A stretch of 64,000 bases of DNA from assembly GCA_027484055.1 (NCBI GenBank), contig JAIXQH010000062.1, forward strand, positions 62,001-126,000, in the 5' to 3' direction. Below the pieces are notes generated by a model. It had not been told where the DNA came from. It saw only the letters and a list, made by a program, of their open reading frames with translations, and made no database searches. The translations under genes were made by a program, and so were the position numbers. Origin of the DNA: Verrucomicrobiaceae bacterium (GTDB lineage: Bacteria > Verrucomicrobiota > Verrucomicrobiia > Verrucomicrobiales > Akkermansiaceae). Shown here piece by piece: positions 1 to 8,687 of this stretch (its first letter is position 1; every line of letters starts with the position of its first letter).

Positions 1-438
1 TTCTTTCTGGGGTATTTCTTGGACTAGCCCATAGAGCTCGGAGGTGGATGCTTGATAGAAGCGGGTCTTTTTTTCGAGTCCGAGGAAACGTATGGCTTCT
101 AAGAGTCGCAGTGTGCCGATGGCGTCAACGTCTGCGGTGTATTCAGGTGCTTCAAATGAGACGGCGACATGAGATTGAGCTCCGAGGTTATAGACTTCAT
201 CTGGCTGAACTTCACTGATGATGCGAGTGAGATTGGACGAGTCGGTTAAATCACCATAGTGGAGACGAAATCTCGAATTTTCAACTTGTGGGTCTTCATA
301 AATATGATCGATCCGCTGAGTGTTGAATAACGAGGCACGGCGTTTGATGCCGTGGACTTCATAGCCTTTCTCGAGAAGAAACTCAGCGAGATAAGAACCA
401 TCTTGGCCAGTGATACCGGTGATTAGGGCGCGTTTCAT
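1..438 (-). CDS. gmd: GDP-mannose 4,6-dehydratase, N-terminal part
   Basis: Converts GDP-mannose to GDP-4-keto-6-deoxymannose, the first step towards GDP-L-fucose. Translating the minus strand from the ATG at 438 gives the family N-terminus: Rossmann motif [27 protein letters not shown] (only its first part needed to recognise it), then [11 protein letters not shown], the [12 protein letters not shown] block, [13 protein letters not shown] and QASTSELYG with the catalytic Thr/Ser region. The reading frame stays open to the window edge, so the C-terminal half lies outside. It follows the GDP-fucose synthase gene by about 30 bp on the same strand, so the two are almost certainly one transcription unit. 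Confidence 0.93.
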   Translation of the reverse strand, partial: MKRALITGITGQDGSYLAEFLLEKGYEVHGIKRRASLFNTQRIDHIYEDPQVENSRFRLHYGDLTDSSNLTRIISEVQPDEVYNLGAQSHVAVSFEAPEYTADVDAIGTLRLLEAIRFLGLEKKTRFYQASTSELYGLVQEIPQKE

Positions 439-469
439 AGTGATTTAATGGAGTATTCGGGATGTGGAG

Positions 470-1402
470 TCAGAGACGTGCTGATCCGCTTTCAAGCGTG
501 GAAAGGAAGTCTTGGTAAGCATTGGCTAGGCCGATCTCGAATGAGACTTGAGGCGACCAGCCTGTTTCTTTGATTTTTGTGATATCGACTAGTTTTCGGG
601 GAGTGCCGTCCGGCTTGCTAGGGTCTGTGAGGATGAGGCCGGTGAAGCCGACGGTTTTTGCAACCAGAGTAGCGAGTTCGAAGATTGTCACGTCGTCACC
701 GACACCGACATTAACCCAGTCTGGAGGGGATTCGAGCGCGAGAAGGTGAAAGCACGCCGCTGCGAGATCGTCCACGTGGAGGAATTCTCGGCGAGGGGTG
801 CCGCTGCCCCAGATGGTGACGGTGGAGTCGCCGCGTTCTTTGGCTTCATGGAAGCGGCGAATGAGAGCGGGGATGACGTGTGAGTTCTCAGGATGGTAAT
901 TGTCGCCCGGCCCGTAGAGGTTGGTGGGCATGGCGCTATGATACATCAGACCATGTTGTGCGCGGTAGTGTTGGCAAAGCTTGAGTCCGGCGATTTTGGC
1001 GACGGCGTAGGCCTCGTTGGTCACTTCGAGTGGACTGGTTAGCAGGCAGTCTTCCGGCATGGGTTGAGGGGCCAGTTTGGGGTAAATGCAGGTCGACCCA
1101 AGAAACAGCACCCGTGGGACTTCCGCCCGGCGGCTGCCTTCGACGAGATTTGAAGCGATGGCTAAGTTTTCGTAAATGAAATCGGCAGGGTAGGTCGAAT
1201 TCGCATGGATTCCGCCCACTTTCGCTGCTGCGATGATGACGATGTCTGGTTTTTCTTGAGCCAAGTAATCAAAAACCGCTGTTTGAGCACATAGGTCGAG
1301 CTGATCACGGGTGGTGGTTAGAAGCTGGAAATCGTTGGACGCGGCTCGGACAAGAGCTTTACCAACCATGCCGCGGTGGCCTGCGATGAAGATTTTTTTC
1401 AT
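470..1402 (-). CDS. fcl: GDP-L-fucose synthase
   Basis: Epimerase/reductase that turns GDP-4-keto-6-deoxymannose into GDP-L-fucose with NADPH. The 310-residue product has the Rossmann motif [11 protein letters not shown] at residues 7-17, the [15 protein letters not shown] block, LGSTCIYPK with the catalytic Ser, and the YxxxK catalytic pair in YAVAKIAG. Length matches the family (about 310-320). It lies just upstream of gmd and downstream of a NusG-like factor, as expected at the head of a fucose-containing surface-polysaccharide operon. Identity is secure. The destination of the fucose (capsule, exopolysaccharide or glycan) is inference. Confidence 0.95.
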   Translation of the reverse strand: MKKIFIAGHRGMVGKALVRAASNDFQLLTTTRDQLDLCAQTAVFDYLAQEKPDIVIIAAAKVGGIHANSTYPADFIYENLAIASNLVEGSRRAEVPRVLFLGSTCIYPKLAPQPMPEDCLLTSPLEVTNEAYAVAKIAGLKLCQHYRAQHGLMYHSAMPTNLYGPGDNYHPENSHVIPALIRRFHEAKERGDSTVTIWGSGTPRREFLHVDDLAAACFHLLALESPPDWVNVGVGDDVTIFELATLVAKTVGFTGLILTDPSKPDGTPRKLVDITKIKETGWSPQVSFEIGLANAYQDFLSTLESGSARL

Positions 1403-1537
1403 GGTTCTTTAGTGGATTTGGGGTATTTGACGATAGCCATAGTTGCTGCACTTTACGCTTCCGCCACTGGTCAATCTCGCCAATGACGGAGAGAAACCAG
1501 AGCAGTGAATAGGGGTGATGTGAACCAGACCGGAAGG

Positions 1538-2089
1538 TTAACTGCTTGGGCGTCTAGGTAGGAGTAGGGAAAATAAGTCCATGTCAACCGCATGTGGGCT
1601 TCCGAGAAATTCGAGCAGCACTTTCACCCGCTCCGTGCCGTCTGGAACCGCGACGATGGTGCCCTGCATCCCTTGGAAGGGGCCGTGTGCGATTTCCACC
1701 TCATCTCCGATTTCGATCGTCGGGCTTAGGCTGATGACCTCTTCGTCCATGCCGCCTTTGTGATTGCGAATCTCCTGTTTGATGCTTTCTACGAAGGAGT
1801 CTGGCACGGGTGGGATTTCTGAGCCGAAACGGACCAGTCCCCGGACACCTTGGCAGAACGTCACCGCGCGCTCCATTTCAGCGATGGTGAATTTCGCCAT
1901 GACATAGCCTGGAAACATCGGTTCGACCCACCAAATTTTCCCTCTACGAGTGGCTTTGCGGTAGCGCAAGCGAGGGCAAAAAGCTTCTACCTCAGGCAAA
2001 TTACGCAGATTCGCGGCAGCGATGTGTTCGCGTTTCGTCTGGCAACGGACGACAAACCACTGAGAATAAGTAGTGGACGAAGGACTCAT
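1538..2089 (-). CDS. Specialised NusG/RfaH-like transcription factor
   Basis: Paralogue of the elongation factor NusG, of the kind that binds RNA polymerase at polysaccharide operons. About 183 residues. The N-terminal NGN domain starts at QWFVVRCQTKREHIAA, with the conserved PMFPGYVMA block, and a C-terminal KOW motif is visible as IGDEVEIAHGPFQGMQG. An upstream in-frame ATG at 2143 exists, but the start at 2089 is preferred: it overlaps the stop of the preceding gene as ATGA (translational coupling) and gives the normal family N-terminus. Context (regulator, NusG-like, fcl, gmd) argues for operon-specific antitermination rather than general NusG. Confidence 0.85.
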   Translation of the reverse strand: MSPSSTTYSQWFVVRCQTKREHIAAANLRNLPEVEAFCPRLRYRKATRRGKIWWVEPMFPGYVMAKFTIAEMERAVTFCQGVRGLVRFGSEIPPVPDSFVESIKQEIRNHKGGMDEEVISLSPTIEIGDEVEIAHGPFQGMQGTIVAVPDGTERVKVLLEFLGSPHAVDMDLFSLLLPRRPSS

Positions 2090-2601
2090 TGACCGAGAAT
2101 TTTTTGTAGCACCGGAAGCACTCTCCCACCACTGCGCAACCATTGATCTAGGCGAGCTAGGCGCTCGTCGAGAAACGCTTTTCGCTCAGGATCTTCGACC
2201 TCTAGAGTGAGGGCGCTGAGAGCCTTGATTTTACTTTTTCCGCTGTCGAGGTGAGGACGGACTTGTTTGCCAATGAAGCCGCCAACCAGGCGCTTAAGCT
2301 CCATCGCTGGCTCGTAGTAAGTTCTGCGTTCTGCTCCACCATCCGTGGATGAGCTGGCCTCACGCACGGCGCCGAGGCTTTTGAGCATTTTCAGGCCTTG
2401 GCTGGCTGAACCTTTACTGATTTTAAGGCGTTCCACGAGATCGTCTAAGGAAAGTGCGCTTTGGGAAATAAACAGTAGGCCATAAATTTCACCGATGGAT
2501 CGCGGTAGGCCCAGAACCTTCACGCCGTCCACAAAGAAGGACACGACTTGTTTTTCCAAGGTGTCCACTTTATCAGGATCGCCATGAAGCTGATCTGCCA
2601 T
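2086..2601 (-). CDS. GbsR/MarR-like winged-helix transcriptional regulator
   Basis: DNA-binding regulator of 171 residues. The centre reads as a MarR/GbsR winged helix: GLPRSIGEIYGLLFIS, then a helix-turn-helix around LSLDDLVERLKISKGSASQGLKML, then a wing with a YYEP element. The C-terminal half is helical and charged. It is the first gene of the minus-strand polysaccharide unit and its stop codon overlaps the start of the NusG-like gene, so the two regulators are co-translated. It probably controls the operon and itself, but the effector is unknown. Confidence 0.8.
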   Translation of the reverse strand: MADQLHGDPDKVDTLEKQVVSFFVDGVKVLGLPRSIGEIYGLLFISQSALSLDDLVERLKISKGSASQGLKMLKSLGAVREASSSTDGGAERRTYYEPAMELKRLVGGFIGKQVRPHLDSGKSKIKALSALTLEVEDPERKAFLDERLARLDQWLRSGGRVLPVLQKILGQ

Positions 2602-2627
2602 GACGCGAGCCTAGGTAGCCGGTTTGG

Positions 2628-2649
2628 TTTGTTCAAACAAAAATGAACA
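2628..2649. promoter_or_regulatory. Inverted repeats upstream of the GbsR-like gene
   Basis: Two overlapping symmetric elements lie 27-48 bp upstream of the regulator start: the near-palindrome TTTGTTCAAACAAA (2628-2641) and the pair TGTTC/GAACA separated by 10 bp (2630-2634 and 2645-2649). The location suits an autoregulatory operator. The 10-bp spacing does not fit the LexA box seen upstream of lexA. The assignment is positional only. Confidence 0.35.
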
Positions 2650-3164
2650 TTTGATTTTAATGCACTCGATTCCGCGTAAAATTACCATTTTACGTGTCAT
2701 TTTCTACCGTATCACGGCCTGAATCGGGATGCTCGGGCGAGGGGTAGGAGGGGACCGTGCTCGGCCGCCGCTAGGCCAACGTTGGGCGATTTGGCCTTTG
2801 TTGCAGCCGGTGGTGAGGTCGAGCCAAGCGAGCCGGGCCAAGTTTAGGTCTTTTGCGGCTCGGAGAGTTTTCACTACGCCGCCGATGCCGATCAATGGCC
2901 GATTGGATGTTCAGACTGGTACCGGTGGGGAATAAAGCGGCGGCGATGCCCGAAGATGTTGCATCCACGATAAAAGTGGCACGAGGGCAAGCCGCTAGGA
3001 TTGGAAATTGGCAGCGAGAGAGAAAGACCATAGGTGCATTGCGACGAGCCCTTGAGTGAAGCCGTCGGTCAAAGTGGACAGGGGGCACTCTAAGCTAGCC
3101 AATCGTTTATTCTGACAACTATGTTGCGCAATCTGCAAGACTCATCCCGTAAAAGCCAAGCTCC
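2650..3164. other. Divergent intergenic region, no recognisable gene
   Basis: About 515 bp between the minus-strand polysaccharide unit and the plus-strand kelch-SGNH gene. Short open frames exist on both strands, but none has a family-like sequence, a convincing start or codon use like its neighbours. The left end must hold the promoter of the GbsR-like gene and the right end that of the plus-strand gene. Confidence 0.5.
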
Positions 3165-4748
3165 ATGAACCTCCATCGCACCATCGCGCTGCTCTTCGCC
3201 GCGGTCATCTCGCCCTGCCTCTTCGCACAAGAATTGCCCGCAAAATGGGAGACCTGCGAGACCCATGGTAAGCCGCACCCACGTCATGAGGCTGCGTTTG
3301 TCGGCATTGGCGGGAAATTCTATCTATTAGGCGGGCGGCGGATTCAGCCGGTGGACCTCTATGATCCGGCGACGAAGACTTGGACAGAGGGCACTCCGCC
3401 AACCGTGGAGGTGCATCATTTCCAACCTGTCATCTGGGAGGGGAAAATTTGGCTAGTCGGGGCGATGACTGGGAAATACCCGCACGAAACGGCACTGGAC
3501 CACATCCCGATTTATGATCCGGTGGCAGATAACTGGTCGCGCGGCCCATCACTTCCTGCGGACCGCCGCCGAGGTGGCGCAGGCGCGGTCGTCCATGGCG
3601 GAAAACTCTACGTCGTCTGCGGCATCATCAATGGCCACTGGGATGGCAATGTCTCTTGGCTCGATGTTTATGATTTCAAAACCGGACTCTGGAGCCAGCT
3701 CCCCGATGCGCCTCACGCCCGCGATCATTTCCAAGCAGCGGTCATCGGCGACACGATCTACACGGCGGGTGGCCGCCGGACCTCGGGGGCGACGAATGAA
3801 GTCTTCAATCTCGTCGTCGGCGAGGTGGATGCCTTCGACGTGAAATCCGGGAAATGGACCAGCACCGCTGCACCCCTTCCCACGCCACGAGCGGGCACGG
3901 CTTCGATCAATCTTGCGGGGAGGCTTGTCATCGTCGGCGGTGAGACTGGCGCTCAGGCACTCGCCCACTCTCAGGTCGAGCGATACGACCCCGGCTCCGG
4001 GAAATGGGATGCACTGCCCTCGCTCGCCCGTGGCCGTCATGGCTCTGGGCTGATTTTGGATCGAGGCGCACTGTACATCGCTTCCGGCAGCGGCGCTCGC
4101 GGTGGGGCCCCGGAACTGGACTCGCTGGAACGCCTGCCTGTCCCCATTCCACACGATTTTAAACGCTGGGAAACTGCGGTCGCGGCCTTCGCCAAGGCGG
4201 ATGCCGGAACCCCGCCACCTAAGAATCCGGTGCTCTTCGTCGGAGCCTCATCCATCGTCCGCTGGCAGTCCCTCGCCACGGATTTCCCGGGTGTTGCGCT
4301 GCTAAATCGGGGCTTCGGCGGCAATGAAATCGTCGATTCCACGCATTACGCGGACCAGATCATTTTTCCCTACGCGCCGAAGATGATTTTCCTCCGCGCC
4401 GGCGGAAATGACATTCACGTGGGCCATTCCCCAGCCAAGGTCTTTGCCGACTTCAAAGACTTCGTCGCTAAGGTCCGCACGAAACTTCCCGAAGTGCCCA
4501 TCGCCTACATCGCTCTCAGCCCATCCATCGCCCGCTGGCACGAACGCGAAGCTGGCGACGCGCTGAACGACATGATCGCCGACTACGTCAAAAGTGAAAA
4601 AAACCTCCATTTCGTGGACGCCAGCAAGATCTCACTCGGTCCAGATGGCCAAGCCCGTCCAGAGTTGTTCGTCGGCGACCAGCTTCATTTCAGTGCTGCG
4701 GGTTATCAACTCATGGCCGAGGCCGTCCGTCCGTTTTTACCGAAATAA
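3165..4748 (+). CDS. Secreted kelch-repeat / SGNH (GDSL-like) hydrolase fusion
   Basis: A 527-residue exported two-domain protein. A signal peptide (residues 1-21, ending LFAQ) is followed by about six kelch-type blades (roughly residues 35-320) with repeated GGK-FYLLGG, GKLYVVCG, GDTIYTAGG and GRLVIVGG strands and W/Y-D-P turns. The C-terminal 190 residues form an SGNH hydrolase: block I VLFVGASSIVRW (nucleophile Ser in GASS rather than GDS), block II NRGFGGNEI, block III RAGGNDIHVG, and block V DQLHFSAAGY with the Asp/His pair. Esterase or deacetylase activity on a glycan, with the propeller as binding platform, is inference. It stands alone on the plus strand. Confidence 0.85.
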   Translation: MNLHRTIALLFAAVISPCLFAQELPAKWETCETHGKPHPRHEAAFVGIGGKFYLLGGRRIQPVDLYDPATKTWTEGTPPTVEVHHFQPVIWEGKIWLVGAMTGKYPHETALDHIPIYDPVADNWSRGPSLPADRRRGGAGAVVHGGKLYVVCGIINGHWDGNVSWLDVYDFKTGLWSQLPDAPHARDHFQAAVIGDTIYTAGGRRTSGATNEVFNLVVGEVDAFDVKSGKWTSTAAPLPTPRAGTASINLAGRLVIVGGETGAQALAHSQVERYDPGSGKWDALPSLARGRHGSGLILDRGALYIASGSGARGGAPELDSLERLPVPIPHDFKRWETAVAAFAKADAGTPPPKNPVLFVGASSIVRWQSLATDFPGVALLNRGFGGNEIVDSTHYADQIIFPYAPKMIFLRAGGNDIHVGHSPAKVFADFKDFVAKVRTKLPEVPIAYIALSPSIARWHEREAGDALNDMIADYVKSEKNLHFVDASKISLGPDGQARPELFVGDQLHFSAAGYQLMAEAVRPFLPK

Positions 4749-4805
4749 TCACTCCTAAATTTCATTGGCGGCCCCAGCCACTGCTCCTAGGTTCATCACA
4801 GCACC

Positions 4806-6251
4806 ATGATTCGCTTGTTCCTCCTCTTTCTCTTACTGGCACTGCCCCGGCTTAGCGCCCAGCTCCCCTCAGACATTTACCAATCCGTCCTGCGGGTGGA
4901 AGTCGCGACGCAACTGCCTGATTACGAAACCCCATGGAACTCCGGGCGCTTCAGCGGTGGCATCGGCAGCGGTTTCCTCATCGGGAAAAACAAAATTCTC
5001 ACCAACGCCCACGTCGTCTCGAACGCACGCCGCATTCTCATCACCATCTACGGTAGCCCGAAAAAATACCCTGCCACGGTCAATTTCATCGCCCACGATT
5101 GCGATCTCGCCCTGCTCTCGGTGGACGATTTCACCGACTTCGAAAAATTCCCCGTTTTTGAATTCGGCCCCGTTCCAAGCCTGGAATCGCAAGTCCGCGT
5201 CATCGGCTACCCCGTCGGTGGCGAGCGCCTTTCCGTCACCCGGGGAGTCGTTTCACGCATCGACTTTCAACCCTACTCCCACTCCCGCGCGGATTCTCAC
5301 CTCGTCGTCCAGATCGATGCGGCGATCAATCCCGGAAATTCCGGCGGCCCCGTCGTTCAAGATGGGAAAGTCGTCGGCGTCGCCTTCCAAGGCCTCCGTC
5401 AAGCGGACAACACCGGCTACATCATCCCCACCCCCGTCATCCGGCGCTTTCTCAAAGACATCGAAGATGGCACCTACGATCCATACGCCGACCTCGGAAT
5501 CAACGAGTTCCCACTGCATAATCCCGCCATGCGCCAAGCCCTCAACTTGCCCAACGACGGCAAGGGCGTCCTCATCACCAACGTCATCCCCACCAGCTCC
5601 AGCGACGGCATCCTCCAGCCCGGCGACATCCTCATCTCTCTCGACGGCCACCCCGTGGACAGCGCTGGCATGATCACCATCGACGGGGAAACTGTGAACC
5701 TTAACGAGATCGTCGAGCGGAAATACGCGGGTGACCATCTCGCCGTGCGCTTCCTCCGAGCCGGTGCTTGGAATGACGTGGACGTCACCCTCAAGAGCCT
5801 CGTGCAATCACGCCTCTACGCCATTTCCTACGAGAAAAAGCCTCGCTACCTCGTCTTCGCTGGACTCGTTTTCCAGCCACTCGACACGAATCTCTACGCC
5901 GCCTCCAAGTTTGAAAATGTCACCCTCCGCCGTTTCTACGCCGACTACGTCTCCAAGGGACTCTTCCAGACTCACCCCGACATCGTCGTGCTCACCCGCG
6001 TCGAGAGCGATCCCGTGACTTCCCAGCTCGGCGATTTCACCGGTTATGTCGTCTCGAAAATCAACGGCACGCCAGTCCGCGATCTCGCCCATGCGAACCA
6101 GCTCCTCCATCCTCCTGAAGTACCTGAGTTCTTCGTCATCGAGCTCTTCGACGCCGAGCGTCCCATCATCATCCCCGCTGCGAAGATCGCCGAGGCCGAC
6201 GAGCGCATGAAGGAAAACGGCATCACTCAACTCGTTAATTTGAAGGACTAA
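4806..6251 (+). CDS. HtrA/DegP-like secreted serine protease with PDZ domain
   Basis: Trypsin-fold (S1C-type) periplasmic protease of 481 residues with an N-terminal signal peptide ending LSAQ. The catalytic triad is visible as His69 (TNAHVV), Asp100 (HDCDLALL) and Ser179 (NPGNSGGPV). A PDZ domain follows at roughly residues 240-330, with GKGVLITNVIPTSSS and LQPGDILISLDG. The last 150 residues resemble a second, degenerate PDZ-like module. The same arrangement is seen in plant-type Deg proteases and bacterial homologues. It probably degrades damaged envelope proteins. Only 3 bp separate it from folK. Confidence 0.88.
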   Translation: MIRLFLLFLLLALPRLSAQLPSDIYQSVLRVEVATQLPDYETPWNSGRFSGGIGSGFLIGKNKILTNAHVVSNARRILITIYGSPKKYPATVNFIAHDCDLALLSVDDFTDFEKFPVFEFGPVPSLESQVRVIGYPVGGERLSVTRGVVSRIDFQPYSHSRADSHLVVQIDAAINPGNSGGPVVQDGKVVGVAFQGLRQADNTGYIIPTPVIRRFLKDIEDGTYDPYADLGINEFPLHNPAMRQALNLPNDGKGVLITNVIPTSSSDGILQPGDILISLDGHPVDSAGMITIDGETVNLNEIVERKYAGDHLAVRFLRAGAWNDVDVTLKSLVQSRLYAISYEKKPRYLVFAGLVFQPLDTNLYAASKFENVTLRRFYADYVSKGLFQTHPDIVVLTRVESDPVTSQLGDFTGYVVSKINGTPVRDLAHANQLLHPPEVPEFFVIELFDAERPIIIPAAKIAEADERMKENGITQLVNLKD

Positions 6252-6254
6252 GCC

Positions 6255-6761
6255 ATGGCCCGCGTCGGCTTCGCCCTCGGCTCCAATCTCGGTGAGCGCC
6301 TCAGCCACCTGCAAGCCGCCCGCAGCGCCTTGCTGGAACTCGCCGCGCCAGCGACCACCCATCTTCAAGCATCCATCTACCAGACTGAGCCCTTGCTCTG
6401 CCCGCCGGGCTCACCGCCATTTTATAACACCGTCGTCGAACTCGACTTTGAAGGCCAGCCGCTCGATCTCCTCCGCCTCACCCAAGATTTAGAGAAAACG
6501 CTCGGCCGCGCCACCAGCCCCGTCAGGAATGCTCCGCGCGTCATCGACATCGACCTGCTCTACTTCGGCGATCAATCCATCTGCCACACGGCGCTGGTTC
6601 TGCCACACCCACGACTTCACTTGCGTCGTTTTGTGCTCCAGCCGCTGGCAGAAATCCGGTCTCAGCTCATTCTTCCCGGTCATTTCCTCAGCGTTCAGGA
6701 ACTTCTCCAAGCGCTCATTTCCGATGAACCGCCGCTGATCCAAGTAACGGGCTGCTGGTGA
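6255..6761 (+). CDS. folK: 2-amino-4-hydroxy-6-hydroxymethyldihydropteridine pyrophosphokinase
   Basis: HPPK transfers pyrophosphate from ATP to 6-hydroxymethyl-dihydropterin in folate synthesis. The 168-residue product shows the family signature: ALGSNLGERLSHLQAA at the start, YQTEPLLCPPGSPPFYNTVVEL, LEKTLGR, and the ATP-binding block RVIDIDLLYFGD, followed by LPHPRLHLRRFVL. Length is typical. It is 3 bp downstream of the protease gene and may be co-transcribed with it. Confidence 0.95.
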   Translation: MARVGFALGSNLGERLSHLQAARSALLELAAPATTHLQASIYQTEPLLCPPGSPPFYNTVVELDFEGQPLDLLRLTQDLEKTLGRATSPVRNAPRVIDIDLLYFGDQSICHTALVLPHPRLHLRRFVLQPLAEIRSQLILPGHFLSVQELLQALISDEPPLIQVTGCW

Positions 6762-6925
6762 ACGTTTGAACCCGAAATCCGAAGTTGGATCATTTTCGGC
6801 GACGCGGCGCGAGGGGATGGGCTCCGTCGTGGATTTCGGGCTTAACTCTTTTCTGGATTGCGCGAGCGGTATGGCAAAGGCAGGCTTCGCAGCGTGCGAT
6901 CACCTTCGACAAGATTTTTTACTCC

Positions 6926-7591
6926 ATGATGAATAAGTCCCATGGTGATCCGTCCAAAAGTGCGCAGGGGCCTGTCGGCTCGCTCGAACCGGATGTCTTA
7001 TTGAACGATCCAGACGAGGATTTCCGACTGGTGGCGCTGGCGCAGCAGGGGGACATGAGTGCCTACGATGCGTTAGTGACCCGGCACCGGGGGAAAATTT
7101 ACGCCATGATCCGCAACATGATTCACCAAGAGGCCGATGCCTGGGATCTCTCTCAAGAGGTCTTCATCAAGGCATGGCACGCGCTGCCACGCTTCGAGGC
7201 GCGGGCGCGGTTTTCTACGTGGCTCTACCGAATCGCCCATAACGCAGTGTATGATTGGGCGAGGAAGCGGAAAATCGAAAGCGCGGGGGAGTGGAATGAT
7301 GAAATTTTCGACCGTGAGCGGATTGACTCGGCCTCCAGCACCACGCCGTCTGGCGGAGAAGCGCCGGATGTGAGCATGGCACAAGGTGAACTGCGGATGA
7401 AAATCCAAGTGGCGCTCAACAAACTTTCCCCGGAACACCGCGAGGTGGTGCTGCTCAAGGACGTGCAAGGACTCTCGTATAAGGAAATCGCCGAGGCGAT
7501 GTCGAGCACCCTCGGGACCGTGATGAGTCGGTTATTTTACGCGCGTCAGAAACTCCAAACCTTGTTAAAAGATGAATACGAATCCAGATGA
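6926..7591 (+). CDS. ECF-type RNA polymerase sigma-70 family factor
   Basis: Alternative sigma factor of about 221 residues from this start. Region 2 is seen at DMSAYDALVTRHRGKIYAM with the core-binding and -10 recognition helices (DLSQEVFIKAWHALPRFE, FSTWLYRIAHNAVYDW). Region 4 is at LNKLSPEHREVVLLKDVQG with the HTH LSYKEIAEAMSSTLGTVMSRL. The open frame extends upstream to 6785, but those 47 residues look non-coding, so the ATG at 6926 is preferred. The next gene, a membrane anti-sigma-like protein, overlaps its end by 20 bp, the usual sigma/anti-sigma arrangement. Confidence 0.88.
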   Translation: MMNKSHGDPSKSAQGPVGSLEPDVLLNDPDEDFRLVALAQQGDMSAYDALVTRHRGKIYAMIRNMIHQEADAWDLSQEVFIKAWHALPRFEARARFSTWLYRIAHNAVYDWARKRKIESAGEWNDEIFDRERIDSASSTTPSGGEAPDVSMAQGELRMKIQVALNKLSPEHREVVLLKDVQGLSYKEIAEAMSSTLGTVMSRLFYARQKLQTLLKDEYESR

Positions 7592-8171
7592 AGCCACGCT
7601 AGCCCTATGGTTGGACGATGAACTCACCGGTGAAGCTCTCGCCGGTGTGGAGTCGTGGGCAAAGACCCAGCCGGAGCAAATGGAAGCCCGCGAGGCGATC
7701 CGAAAATGGCGGGGAATGATGGCTGCGGCGCTGCCCGCCTCGGAAGAACCGCCATTTCCTGATTTCTTTAACAGTCGTGTGCGCCAAGCCATCGTGGATG
7801 CCACACCGCAGCCGGAGTCTGCGCCGAAAGTTGGGTGGAGCTGGAAATCTTGGTTCATGCCAATCGCTGCTTGTGCAGGCATGGCCTTGACCTTTTGGGC
7901 AGGCACGAGGGTCAATTCGCCCGTGATGGACGAGTATGCGGCGATCCCCCGCGCGATTATTGTGGAGCCTGCGCTCTACACTCCAGAAAATGGCGTCGAA
8001 GCGGAGTGGGTCTCAAGCCAGAACGCAAACGCTTCCGTCATTATCCTCAAAGGCGTGGCCGCCATTCCTGATAGCTTTGATTTAACGGAAACGGCCTATG
8101 AACCCCTAGAAAGTGACGTCGATTCCACGGCATACAACGACCAGCATCATCAAAGGGAGGTTGGTTTTTGA
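7572..8171 (+). CDS. Putative anti-sigma factor, single membrane span
   Basis: A 199-residue protein with an acidic N-terminal cytoplasmic segment (ALWLDDELTGEALAGVESW, the short helical type found in zinc-less anti-sigma domains), one hydrophobic span at roughly residues 94-112 (SWFMPIAACAGMALTFWAG), and a C-terminal periplasmic part rich in acidic residues. It overlaps the sigma gene by 20 bp and the next secreted-protein gene by 4 bp, so all three are likely translationally coupled. The role is inferred from architecture and position. No HxxxCxxC zinc motif is visible. Confidence 0.7.
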   Translation: MNTNPDEATLALWLDDELTGEALAGVESWAKTQPEQMEAREAIRKWRGMMAAALPASEEPPFPDFFNSRVRQAIVDATPQPESAPKVGWSWKSWFMPIAACAGMALTFWAGTRVNSPVMDEYAAIPRAIIVEPALYTPENGVEAEWVSSQNANASVIILKGVAAIPDSFDLTETAYEPLESDVDSTAYNDQHHQREVGF

Positions 8172-8668
8172 TGAATCGGCGAACGGCGATCCTGAGCGCG
8201 CTGGTGGCTTTGCTGAGCTTGGGGCAGAGCTCCGCGCAAGAAGATCCAGGCCGAGCTGTCATTGGCCAAGTCCACGTGATTGTCTATTATGCGACGAATG
8301 GTGACCTGAAAGCAGCAGGGCCAAAGTTGAGTCCGACGTCGGCGGATCAAGAAAAGTCACTCGGCGCGGAAGAGCGCTTACGATTCACGCACTACGGTGT
8401 GCTCGGGCAAGACAACCAGCCCTTGTTGAGAAGTTATGAAAGCTGGGCCCAGCCGCTCAAGCCATCTTCGGAAGTCTTGGTGCGATTCGAAGCGCGATCT
8501 GCCCCGACGGAAGCGATGACAGGACTGGATTTGGAACTCTGGCTCAGTCGTAAAAAAATTCTCAAGACCGACGCCCAGCTACGGGGAAATCAACCCCTAT
8601 TCGTACTCGGCCCAGAGTGGCGGGGCGGGAGGCTTATTATCGGTGTTTCCCTTGCGCCGAAGTCCTAA
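8168..8668 (+). CDS. Small secreted protein of unknown function in sigma-factor operon
   Basis: 166 residues with a clear signal peptide (residues 1-23, ending GQSSAQ). The mature part is a mixed hydrophilic sequence with no family I recognise. It contains HVIVYYATNGDLKAAG and ends in a basic tail. The start overlaps the anti-sigma stop (ATGA), so it is part of the sigma/anti-sigma operon and may be the periplasmic sensing or output component. That role is inference. Confidence 0.65.
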   Translation: MMNRRTAILSALVALLSLGQSSAQEDPGRAVIGQVHVIVYYATNGDLKAAGPKLSPTSADQEKSLGAEERLRFTHYGVLGQDNQPLLRSYESWAQPLKPSSEVLVRFEARSAPTEAMTGLDLELWLSRKKILKTDAQLRGNQPLFVLGPEWRGGRLIIGVSLAPKS

Positions 8669-8687
8669 ATGGGTGCATCTTCCGGCT

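Noticed and set aside
2630..2649. LexA box upstream of the GbsR-like gene
   Set aside because: Arms TGTTC/GAACA are present but spaced by 10 bp rather than 4.
2771..3088. 105-residue minus-strand frame upstream of the kelch-SGNH gene
   Set aside because: Arg/His-rich, unrelated to any family and overlapping other random frames; looks like GC-rich noise.
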